From: Streptomyces californicus
Lineage (GTDB): Bacteria; Actinomycetota; Actinomycetes; Streptomycetales; Streptomycetaceae
Direction: 5' to 3'
Length of the DNA: 19,419 nt
Assembly: GCF_000717645.1 (NCBI RefSeq)
Contig: NZ_JNZZ01000048.1
Span: forward strand, 1-19,419
How positions within the stretch are numbered: position 1 is the first letter of the stretch; each line of letters starts with the position of its first letter. The notes under the pieces were generated by a model. That model was not told where the DNA came from. It worked only from the letters and a program-made list of their open reading frames with translations, and did not search any database. Positions 1 through 6,217 of the stretch are shown piece after piece. Both the position numbers and the translations under genes were made by a program.

Positions 1-165
1 GGGCGGCGGCTGGACGGGGCCCGGGATCGGCGGCCCCCGCCCGTACGAGGGCGAGGGCCCAGCGCGGCGGCCCCCGCCGGCAGGAGGGCGAGGGCGGGGC
101 CCGGGGCGGCGGCTACGAGGGCGAGGGCGGGACGGCCCCCGCCGGCAGGAGGGCGGGGGCGGGGC
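1..165. repeat. GC-rich imperfect tandem repeats
   Basis: The left edge holds no convincing gene. A 23-bp segment beginning CGGCCCCCGCCGGCAGG occurs identically at 68-90 and 133-155 (period 65), with a shorter relative (CGGCCCCCGCC) at 31-41. A second motif, TACGAGGGCGAGGGC, occurs near 43-57 and 114-128. This amounts to a little over two degenerate copies of a 65-70 bp unit. It may be the region downstream of the phosphatase gene or the tail of a gene beginning outside the window. Confidence 0.6.
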
Positions 166-226
166 GGGCGGCGCCGAAGGTTCCGGAGGTGGGCGCCCGG
201 TCCGCGGCCGGTGGGCCCCGGCGGTC

Positions 227-2848
227 TCAGTACATGCTCAGCAACTGCTCCACGGAGAGTTCGGCCGCCGGCTCCCCGTCCGGCAGGGCCAGCTCGAACC
301 AGACCGTCTTGCCGCGCGGGGTGCGGCGCGTGCCCCAGGCGGCGCTGAGCAGCCCGACCAGTTGCAGGCCCCGTCCGCCCTCGTCGGTGTCGCGGGCGCG
401 GCGGCGGCGCGGCTGGACGAGTCCGGCGTCCCACACCTCGCAGACGAGGGTGCGGTCGCGCAGCAGCCTGAGCCGGATCTCGCCCTCGCCGTAGCGCAGG
501 GCGTTGGTGACCAGCTCGCTGACGAGGAGTTCGGTGGTGTCGACCAGGTCGTCGAGGTCCCAGGAGAGGAGCTGGCCGCGGGCCAGCTCGCGGGCGCGTC
601 CCACCGAGCGGGGTTCGCGCGGCAGCGTCCAGTCCCCGACCGCCTCGGCGGGCAGCCCCTGGATACGGGCCATCAGGAGCGCGATGTCGTCCTCGCCGTG
701 CTGGGTGTCGAGGGTGGAGAGGACGAAGTCGCAGGCGTCCTCCAGCTCCATCTGCGGTCCGGTCAGCACCGACCGCAGCGCGTCCAGCCCCGCGTCAAGC
801 GACTGGTCGCGGGACTCGACCAGACCGTCGGTGTACAGGGTGAGCAGGGCGTTCTCGGCCAGTTCGACCTCGACCTCCTCGAACGGCTCCCCGCCGACGC
901 CCAGCGGCATGCCCGGCGGTACGTCGATGAGCCGGGCGGGCCTGCCGGGCTCGACCAGGGCGGGCGGCATGTGGCCCGCGTTGGCGATGGTGCACCGCCG
1001 GGTGACCGGGTCGTAGACGGCGTACACGCAGGTCGCGAGGTACACCTCGGAGAGGTCCGCCTCGCGGGACTTCTGCGCGGCGCGGGAGGGCCACTGGGCT
1101 CCCCCGCTGCCGCCGAGCCCCTCGCTGCGCTCGCCGCCGCCCGGGGAGCCGAGGCCGCGGGCGACCTCGTCGAGGGCGTACAGCACTTCGGCGGGTTCGA
1201 GGTCGAGGAGGGCCAGGGTCCGTACGGCGGTGCGCAGTTCGCCCATGGCGACGGCGGCGCGCAGGCCGCGCCCCATGACGTCGCCGACGACGAGGGCGGT
1301 GCGGTGGCCCGGCAGCTCGATCACGTCGAACCAGTCGCCGCCGACCTCGGTGGCGGCGTTGCCCGGCAGGTAGCGGCAGGCGATGTCGAGCCCGGCGGCC
1401 TCGGGGTCGCCGGGGGGCAGCAGGCTGCGCTGGAGGATGAGGGCGCGTTCGTGCTCGCGGCGGTAGAGGCGCGCGTTGTCGATGCAGACGGCGGCGCGGG
1501 CGGCCAGCTCGGTGGCGAGGGCCCGGTCGCGCTCCCCGAACGGCTCGCTGCCCTTCGTACGGGAGAACTGGACGAGGCCGACGACGGTGTCGTGGGCGAC
1601 CATCGGGACGGCGAGCGTCGACTGGACGAAGCCCATCTCGTCGCCGGGGACGTCCTCGGCCCGGCGGGAGCGCAGCGCCATGGCGCAGGGCGAGCCGACC
1701 GGGAAGCGGTGGACGGAGCCGAGCGCGGGCGGCAGGTCGTCCGGACCCGGGGCCCCGCTGCCCGCCACGGCGGTGGGCAGGGCGTCGGCGACGGCGCTGG
1801 CGTGGGCGACCCGGCGCAGCTCGGCCGAGCCGCCGGCGGGGTCGCGGTGGGCGGAGGCCCCGCTGCCGGGCGCGGCCTCCTCACCGGTGAGGAGGCCCTG
1901 GTAGAGGTCGACGGAGGCGAGGTCGCAGAAGCCGGGGACGGCCACGTCGAGGAGTTCGCGGGCGGTGGTCTCCAGGTCCAGGGAGTTGCCGATGCGGGCG
2001 CTGGCCTCGTTCAGGAGGGCGAGGTTGCGGCGGGCGCTGGCCGCCTCCCGCGCGGCGATGTGCCGGCGGGTGACGTCGGTGGCGAGTCCGGCGATGCCCA
2101 CGGGGCGGCCGGCTCCGCTGTGCACCCGGTAGAGGTTCATGGACCAGTGGCGGCGCTCGGTGGTGTTGGGCGCGGGGCCGACGAGCTGGAGGTCGGTGAC
2201 GGACTCCCCGGTCTCCAGGACGCGTTTCAGCGTGGCGGTCAGCCGGTCGGCCTCGGAGCGCGGCAGGTAGTCCTCCACAGTGCGGCCCCGGTGGTCCTCG
2301 GCCGAGCCGCCGAAGACGGTGGCGAAGCGCTGGTTCGCCCGCACGACGGCGAGGTCGGTGCCGAACAGCACGAAGCCGAAGGGAGATTGACCGAATATGG
2401 CCTGTGAGGCGGCGAGGTCGGTCTCGATGCGGCGCAGGGCCCGGACGTCCACGACGATACAGAGCGCGGCCCGTTCCCCCCGGGCCGTCAGGCTCGGCAT
2501 CACGTAGACCTCGGCGACGCCGTGCGCGCCGTTCTCGCCCGGCATCCGGAACGGTACGAGGCCCGTCCACTCCTTGCCGTCCAGGATCTCGCCGACCCGC
2601 CGGTGACCGCCGGAGCGCAGTTCGGCGGGCATGAACGCCTCCACCGGATCGCGGCCGATCGCCTCGGTCGAGGTCATGCCGAACAGACCGGCGGCCCGAC
2701 TGCTCCACTGCTCGACCAGTCCGTCCGGCCCGATCGAGAAGGAGGCGACCTTGATGTGGTCGTAGATCGAGCCGGGTGGGCTGCTCTGCCACACGACATC
2801 GCCGGTCGTTCCGTCGACATCGCCCGTAGTCCCAGGTATTTCGCTCAC
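227..2848 (-). CDS. PAS-PAS-GAF-SpoIIE phosphatase with C-terminal ATPase domain
   Basis: This 873-residue protein looks like a soluble multi-sensor PP2C-type serine/threonine phosphatase. Such proteins usually dephosphorylate an anti-sigma-factor antagonist in partner-switching control. Apparent domain order is PAS (about 30-135), PAS (about 145-265), GAF (about 275-460), SpoIIE/PP2C (about 485-728) and an RsbW-like HATPase (about 740-858). PP2C metal ligands are visible as D505 in GGDWFD, D523 in GDVMGRG, D674 in YTDGLVE and D720/D721 in GEDDIAL. The ATPase N box is ELVTNALRYG (N782), followed by VWDAG and GGRGLQLV. A Gly/Ser-rich insert lies within the PP2C domain at about 566-600. The GTG start at 2848 is preferred because GGAGGGG (2857-2863 on the opposite strand) sits 8 bases upstream. 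No transmembrane segment is evident. Having both kinase-like and phosphatase domains in one chain is common in Streptomyces; the partner and signal cannot be read from the sequence. Confidence 0.93.
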   Translation of the reverse strand: MSEIPGTTGDVDGTTGDVVWQSSPPGSIYDHIKVASFSIGPDGLVEQWSSRAAGLFGMTSTEAIGRDPVEAFMPAELRSGGHRRVGEILDGKEWTGLVPFRMPGENGAHGVAEVYVMPSLTARGERAALCIVVDVRALRRIETDLAASQAIFGQSPFGFVLFGTDLAVVRANQRFATVFGGSAEDHRGRTVEDYLPRSEADRLTATLKRVLETGESVTDLQLVGPAPNTTERRHWSMNLYRVHSGAGRPVGIAGLATDVTRRHIAAREAASARRNLALLNEASARIGNSLDLETTARELLDVAVPGFCDLASVDLYQGLLTGEEAAPGSGASAHRDPAGGSAELRRVAHASAVADALPTAVAGSGAPGPDDLPPALGSVHRFPVGSPCAMALRSRRAEDVPGDEMGFVQSTLAVPMVAHDTVVGLVQFSRTKGSEPFGERDRALATELAARAAVCIDNARLYRREHERALILQRSLLPPGDPEAAGLDIACRYLPGNAATEVGGDWFDVIELPGHRTALVVGDVMGRGLRAAVAMGELRTAVRTLALLDLEPAEVLYALDEVARGLGSPGGGERSEGLGGSGGAQWPSRAAQKSREADLSEVYLATCVYAVYDPVTRRCTIANAGHMPPALVEPGRPARLIDVPPGMPLGVGGEPFEEVEVELAENALLTLYTDGLVESRDQSLDAGLDALRSVLTGPQMELEDACDFVLSTLDTQHGEDDIALLMARIQGLPAEAVGDWTLPREPRSVGRARELARGQLLSWDLDDLVDTTELLVSELVTNALRYGEGEIRLRLLRDRTLVCEVWDAGLVQPRRRRARDTDEGGRGLQLVGLLSAAWGTRRTPRGKTVWFELALPDGEPAAELSVEQLLSMY

Positions 2849-3008
2849 GCGACCGTCCCCTCCAGCTCACGCACCGGACCGGTCCTGCCCGCAGTATTCA
2901 GTACTACGGCCCCGACCGACACGGCGTTCACGATCACAGCACGGTCTCAGTCCCTTTCAGCCAGGTTCTGCCCGACCCCAGGTGATCGCTGTGCTTCCCT
3001 CCACTCTC

Positions 3009-3551
3009 CTAACCAGGGAGAGCTAGCTCGAACCACACGGTCTTGCCGGTCTTTCCCCGCCGGGTCCCCCAGCGACGCGCTGAACAGGCCACGAGCTGGA
3101 GTCCCCGGCCGCCCTCGTCGTCGGGTCCCGCTCGGCGCTCGGTGGGCGGATCCGGAAGCGGATCGGAGACCTCCACCAGCAGTCCCGGGGCGGTGGGCGG
3201 CCGTTCGGCGAGCGGCGCCCCGGCGAGCGGGCCGGCCGGGGCCGGGCCGCCCGCCAGGGCGAGGTCCCCGTCGGGCTGCGAGCGGACCAGGCGTACGCCG
3301 ATGGGACCGGAGGCGTACCGGAGGGAGTTGGTCACCAGCTCGCTGACGAGCAGGACCGCCAGGTCACCCACCGTCGCGTCGATCCCCCAGGTGTCGAGCG
3401 CGCACCGGACGGCGTGCCGCGCGCCGCGTACGGAACCGGGCTCGGCGTCGAAGGTCCACGCGGCGCAGTCGCCTTCGGTATCGATCACGCGGACCACTTC
3501 CCCAGGACGGCTGCGGGCGCACCTTTGCGCAGAAAAGGTACTTAGCACCAC
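3009..3551 (-). CDS. RsbW-like ATP-binding (HATPase) regulatory protein
   Basis: This 180-residue protein resembles the small Streptomyces anti-sigma-type histidine-kinase-like ATPases, which bind ATP and phosphorylate or sequester a partner. The N box ELVTNSLRY (N75), the VSD segment at 128-130 and the GGRGLQLV glycine motif (148-154) are present. An Ala/Gly/Pro-rich stretch at about 93-122 interrupts the fold between the N box and the VSD motif. Its C-terminal block GKTVWFELALP is nearly identical to the ATPase domain of the phosphatase 160 bp downstream on the same strand, so the two look like paralogues that may act in one circuit. The start is uncertain: the GTG at 3551 is immediately followed by another GTG, and no textbook ribosome site is well spaced for either. 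Conserved N-terminal sequence supports using one of the two. Confidence 0.85.
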   Translation of the reverse strand: MVLSTFSAQRCARSRPGEVVRVIDTEGDCAAWTFDAEPGSVRGARHAVRCALDTWGIDATVGDLAVLLVSELVTNSLRYASGPIGVRLVRSQPDGDLALAGGPAPAGPLAGAPLAERPPTAPGLLVEVSDPLPDPPTERRAGPDDEGGRGLQLVACSARRWGTRRGKTGKTVWFELALPG

Positions 3552-3671
3552 ATACCCACCATTTACCCCCCGCTACCGCCCGGTGCGGGGTTTGGTACAG
3601 ACGGCCGCACCCACCCGCCGCACCGGCCCGCCCCCCGGTCGGGCTACCCTCCTCCGCCCCCGCGTGCGGGC

Positions 3672-4076
3672 TCAGCGCAGGGCGCCGGCGGCCTTCAGGT
3701 CGTCGAAGAGGAGTTGGTCCACGGGCGGCACGAGTTCCCGGTCGGCGAAGGAGAACCAGGCCGTCTCCTCGATCTCACTGCTCGCGGCGAGCGTGCCGCG
3801 GTAGTCGCCGTAGTAGCAGCTCATCCGTACGACGGCGGCGCCGGGACGGTCGTCCACCGGCGCCTCGTACGTACCCGCGTGGGCGACGGTCTCCGGGATC
3901 AGGCCGACCGTCAGTTCCTCCCGGACTTCCCGCAGAAGGGTCTCCAGGTCGGTCTCCGCGCCTTCGCGCTTGCCGCCCGGGATGTAGAAGACGTCCTTGC
4001 CCCGGGGGCGGGCACAGAGGATCCGGCCCTCCTCGATCCGCACCCACGCCACCGTGTCGATCAGCACCGCCACCAC
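3672..4076 (-). CDS. NUDIX hydrolase
   Basis: This short protein (about 134 residues from the chosen GTG) belongs to the NUDIX family, which hydrolyses nucleoside diphosphates linked to other groups. The Nudix box is readable as G-x5-E-x7-REVREEL, with G35, E41, R49, E50, E53 and E54 in place. The usual glycine near the end of the box is Thr. The hydrophobic opening IDTVAWVRIEEGRIL forms the first strand of the fold. Two adjacent GTG codons (4076, 4073) and a third at 4067 are possible starts. The frame stays open to 4157, but that upstream part reads like non-coding sequence. It is transcribed in the same direction as the ATPase gene but separated by about 120 bp, so operon membership is uncertain. 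The substrate cannot be predicted. Confidence 0.85.
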   Translation of the reverse strand: MVAVLIDTVAWVRIEEGRILCARPRGKDVFYIPGGKREGAETDLETLLREVREELTVGLIPETVAHAGTYEAPVDDRPGAAVVRMSCYYGDYRGTLAASSEIEETAWFSFADRELVPPVDQLLFDDLKAAGALR

Positions 4077-4275
4077 TCCGCCCAGCTCGCCGCAGCCCGG
4101 GGACCTGCACACCCCGGTCCGGCCGGACCCTACCGCCCGAGCCGGCGGCGCACCCAATGCGGCCGGCGGGGGTGGGGGCGAGCCCGAAGGGACCGGGGCC
4201 GGTGACGGGCGGACCCGAGAACGGCGGGGGCGGTGACGGGCGGGCGGTGCGTCGAGCGTGCGGGCCCGCCGGGTT

Positions 4276-4390
4276 GGCGGACTGACGGGCGGGCGGTCAG
4301 CCGAGCGGGCGGACTGACGGGCGGGCGGGTGCGCCGTGGGCGGCCTGCCGGGTGGGCGGGTGCCCCGTGGGCTGCCTGCCGGGTGGGCGG
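4276..4390. repeat. 31-32 bp tandem repeat array
   Basis: GGCGGACTGACGGGCGGGCG begins at 4276 and again at 4308 (period 32; the match runs one base further). It passes into a second pair in which GCCTGCCGGGTGGGCGG occurs at 4343-4359 and 4374-4390 (period 31). The flanking CCGTGGGC is shared as well. About four degenerate units can be counted. No insertion-sequence ends or palindromic CRISPR-type repeats are present. Confidence 0.7.
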
Positions 4391-4391
4391 C

Positions 4392-4480
4392 GGTGCGGGG
4401 GCGTACGCGGGCGCGAAGCCGTACCGCGAGCGGGGCGGACGGGCCGGTGCGGGCGCGAAGCCGCGCCGGGAGCGGCGGAC
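4392..4480. repeat. direct repeat pair, about 54 bp apart
   Basis: The motif GGTGCGGG...GGGCGCGAAGCCG, followed by CCG, GAGCGG and CGGACG, occurs from about 4392 and again from about 4446. The first copy carries a short insert. It continues the repeat-rich character of the preceding array and ends just before the stop of the small SPOR-like gene. Confidence 0.5.
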
Positions 4481-4490
4481 GCGGCAGACG

Positions 4491-4673
4491 TCAGGGGTGG
4501 GGCCTCTGGCCGACCCGCTCCACCCGGTAGACCTGGTGCCGGTGGCGGTGGTCGAGGCCGTCCGCGACCTGCTGCGCCTCCGCCTGCGTGGCGTACCGGC
4601 CCACGCGGTAGCTCCCTCCGCCGTCGTCCTGCCGGATCACCTGCCAGGGAAGCGCCGCGCCGCTGTCGCTCAT
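4491..4673 (-). CDS. small SPOR-like protein
   Basis: This 60-residue protein starts MSDSGAALPWQVI and contains YRVGRYATQAEAQQVADGL, the pattern seen in SPOR-type sequences (Sel1/peptidoglycan-associated repeats) and in a family of very short Streptomyces proteins annotated as SPOR-domain proteins. It has no signal peptide or membrane segment, so a cytoplasmic location is likely and peptidoglycan binding is doubtful. The ATG at 4673 is chosen because GAGGGAG lies 7 bases upstream. An alternative in-frame ATG at 4691 also has a good site (GGAGG, 9 bases) and would add six residues. The frame remains open to 4826, but that part lacks family character. Confidence 0.72.
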   Translation of the reverse strand: MSDSGAALPWQVIRQDDGGGSYRVGRYATQAEAQQVADGLDHRHRHQVYRVERVGQRPHP

Positions 4674-4830
4674 CGTGTCGCTCCCTCGCATGTCACCCTT
4701 CCTCCCGCCGGTGTGGACGTCTCTAAGGATCCCCAGGAAACCGCAGTGCGCATATGCCCGAGCGTACGCCTGACCTTCACTCAGCGCAGGCGGCTTTACA
4801 CAAAGAGATACACATCCGGCCAACACGAAA

Positions 4831-4855
4831 GGGGCGCATCCGAAGAATGCGCCCC
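4831..4855 (-). terminator. hairpin terminator downstream of the GntR gene
   Basis: A perfect 9-bp stem, GGGGCGCAT with ATGCGCCCC, encloses a 7-base loop. Read on the minus strand it is followed by TTTCG. It lies beyond the stop of the GntR regulator (4931) and upstream of the SPOR-like gene, so it probably separates the two transcripts. Confidence 0.7.
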
Positions 4856-4868
4856 CTGGTGCGGCAGC

Positions 4869-4894
4869 GGTCGGGCGGAGACCGCCGCCCGACC
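4869..4894 (-). terminator. second hairpin downstream of the GntR gene
   Basis: GGTCGGGCGG pairs with CCGCCCGACC (10 bp) around a 6-base loop. It is the first hairpin a transcript of the GntR gene would meet, 14 bases before the stem at 4831-4855. No U-tract follows it, as is usual for actinomycete terminators. Confidence 0.6.
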
Positions 4895-4930
4895 CCGTAC
4901 GGACGCCGACGCGCCCGCCCGACGCGGCCG

Positions 4931-5683
4931 CTACCTGACCGGCAGGTGGTACGCGATCCGGTACCGGTCGGCCGGCACCACCACGTCCGCCGTCTCCACG
5001 GCCCGGCCCGAGGCGTAGTACGTCCGCCCGATGACGATGACCACGTGGCCGGGCACACCGCCCAGCGCCAGGAGCTCCTCCGCCAGCCCCGGGCGCGCGC
5101 CGACCTCTTCGGCGACGTTGTCCACCACGATGTCGATCGCGGCCATCCGGTCGACCACCCCGCAGCCGCCCAGCGGGCCCTCCTCGGGCAGCATCACGGG
5201 CGTCCGGCCCGTGACGGCCAGCGGCTCCCAGGAGGTGGAGAGCATGATCGGCTCGCCCGCCTCCCGGAAGACGTAGTGCGTGCGCATCACCCGGTCACCG
5301 GGCTCGATGCCCAGCCGCTCCGCGATCTCGGGGCTCGCCCCCTCCTGCTCGCTGCGGGACTCCCAGGTCCCGCGCGCCCCCTCGGTGGTCTGCTCCTGCC
5401 GGAAGGGGTTGACGCCCGTCTCCGGCCGGTAGCCGGAGCGGGCGATCCTGCGCGGCACGGGGCGCTCGCGCACATACGTACCGGAGCCGGAGCGCCCCTC
5501 GACCAGCCCCTCCGCCATCAGCACCTTCCGCGCCTCCAGGGCGACGGTGTCCGAGACCCCGTACTCCTCCCGGATACGGGCCTGCGACGGCAGGCGGGTA
5601 TGGGGCGGCAGCGCGCCGTTGACGATCTTCTCCCTGAGATCGCTCGCCACGCGCAGATAGGCGGGCTGCTCACCGAAAGTCAC
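4931..5683 (-). CDS. GntR-family (HutC/UTRA) transcriptional regulator
   Basis: This 250-residue repressor-type protein has an N-terminal winged helix (about 8-73; LPSQARIREEYGVSDTVALE and GRSGSGTYV) and a UTRA-like effector domain (about 95-240). The GTG start at 5683 has GGGAG a few bases upstream and matches the usual opening of the family, EQPAYLRVASDLREKI. The frame is open to 5836, but that extension is unlikely to be translated. It is divergent from the secreted chitinase gene across a 534-bp spacer. A dyad-symmetric sequence at 5700-5726, only 17 bases before the start codon, suggests autoregulation. It does not look like DasR itself, whose N-terminal helix and effector region differ. 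Close relatives appear to be conserved in Streptomyces next to small SPOR-like genes. The ligand is unknown. Confidence 0.9.
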   Translation of the reverse strand: MTFGEQPAYLRVASDLREKIVNGALPPHTRLPSQARIREEYGVSDTVALEARKVLMAEGLVEGRSGSGTYVRERPVPRRIARSGYRPETGVNPFRQEQTTEGARGTWESRSEQEGASPEIAERLGIEPGDRVMRTHYVFREAGEPIMLSTSWEPLAVTGRTPVMLPEEGPLGGCGVVDRMAAIDIVVDNVAEEVGARPGLAEELLALGGVPGHVVIVIGRTYYASGRAVETADVVVPADRYRIAYHLPVR

Positions 5684-5699
5684 AGGCCACTCCCAACAG

Positions 5700-5726
5700 G
5701 TTGACAGTCTGCGACAGCCTGACAAC
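5700..5726. promoter_or_regulatory. putative GntR operator (dyad)
   Basis: The left arm TTGACAGTCTG (5701-5711) and right arm CAGCCTGACAA (5715-5725) are symmetric at every position except one base in each block. The pattern is TTG, CAG and CTG triplets mirrored as CAG, CTG and CAA, with single mismatched bases between them. The flanking G5700 and C5726 also pair. It lies in the leader of the GntR gene, as expected for autoregulation. Binding by this regulator is inferred. Confidence 0.55.
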
Positions 5727-6103
5727 GGTGGGTTGTGCGCCGCAAGCGTAGGCCAGAGTTTCACTCGATGTGATGATCTCGCGACCACTGAGGCATATCC
5801 GGGGGCGCGGACGCCAGAGCAGAACCGGCCGATCACCCCGCCCCGGACCGCGCCGAACTCGTCTCGAACTCACCACCCGATCATCACGCCCGCAACGAAC
5901 CGAGGGGACCCGCAGCGCCCGAAGACGTCCGGAACCTGCCCCACTCCGCGCCACCCGACACCGGCCGGCATCACCCCGCACCCACCGACACGGTCCGCCA
6001 CGGCCCCGCACCGGCTCGCGTCACCACCTGCCCCGCACCACCGCCCCACAGCGGCTCGCACCACCGCCCAGCACCGGCTCGCACATCGACAACTCCCCAC
6101 CTC
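5727..6103. other. gene-free spacer between GntR gene and chitinase
   Basis: The frames here translate as Arg/Pro/Thr/His-rich low complexity with no domain pattern, and I reject them as genes. The right half is C-rich with short repeats: GCACCGGCTCGC at 6008-6019 and 6071-6082, and a 23-bp period of GCACCACCGCCC from 6035. The only clear regulatory signals are at its two ends. Confidence 0.5.
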
Positions 6104-6132
6104 TTGACCATTTTTGGTCCAGACCAATACCT
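6104..6132 (+). promoter_or_regulatory. chitinase promoter with embedded DasR-type (dre) site
   Basis: TTGACC at 6104-6109 is a good -35 element, with a weak AT-containing -10 candidate near 6126-6132. Between them lies TTGGTCCAGACCAA (6114-6127), a palindrome with 6-bp arms around CA. It matches the known DasR-responsive element consensus built on TGGTC-TA-GACCA and the direct repeats of Streptomyces chitinase promoters. A repressor bound here would block RNA polymerase. Established knowledge is that DasR release by glucosamine phosphates links chitin breakdown products to expression; that DasR acts here is inferred. Confidence 0.75.
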
Positions 6133-6217
6133 TCCTGTCCACAGCACGGCTCCCGTTTTTCCTTTCGCTTTACTTCCGCTTCGCCTCCGCACCGGATCAC
6201 GCACAGGAACGAGCCTC

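Larger units (their letters stand above)
4077..4490. other. gene-free spacer dominated by repeats
   Basis: No reading frame here has normal amino-acid composition. Open frames on both strands translate into Arg/Gly/Ala-rich low complexity. The first 120 bases are the possible upstream region of the NUDIX gene, where I see no clear promoter. The rest, from about 4200, is made of the direct repeats listed separately. Confidence 0.6.

Noticed and set aside
362..2407. A 681-codon open frame on the plus strand opposite the phosphatase gene
   Set aside because: It is Gly/Ala/Val/Asp-rich without domain patterns, and the minus strand encodes clear PAS, GAF, PP2C and ATPase motifs over the same bases. 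It is a GC-bias shadow.
3004..3022. CTCTCC/GGAGAG hairpin over the ATPase gene stop as a terminator
   Set aside because: Only six base pairs with a 7-base loop, in a genome where such short matches are frequent.
4233..5018. A 261-codon plus-strand frame over the repeat-filled spacer and SPOR-like gene
   Set aside because: It runs through tandem repeats, a terminator pair and the opposite-strand SPOR-like gene, with no ribosome site or recognisable domain.
4931..5683. Identification of the GntR gene as dasR
   Set aside because: The N-terminal helix-turn-helix and effector-domain sequence do not match what I recall of DasR, and the symmetric site at its own start is unlike the dre consensus.
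5733..6107. Arg/Pro/Thr-rich open frames in the GntR-chitinase spacer
   Set aside because: Low complexity in every frame, no ribosome site, and they overlap the chitinase promoter.
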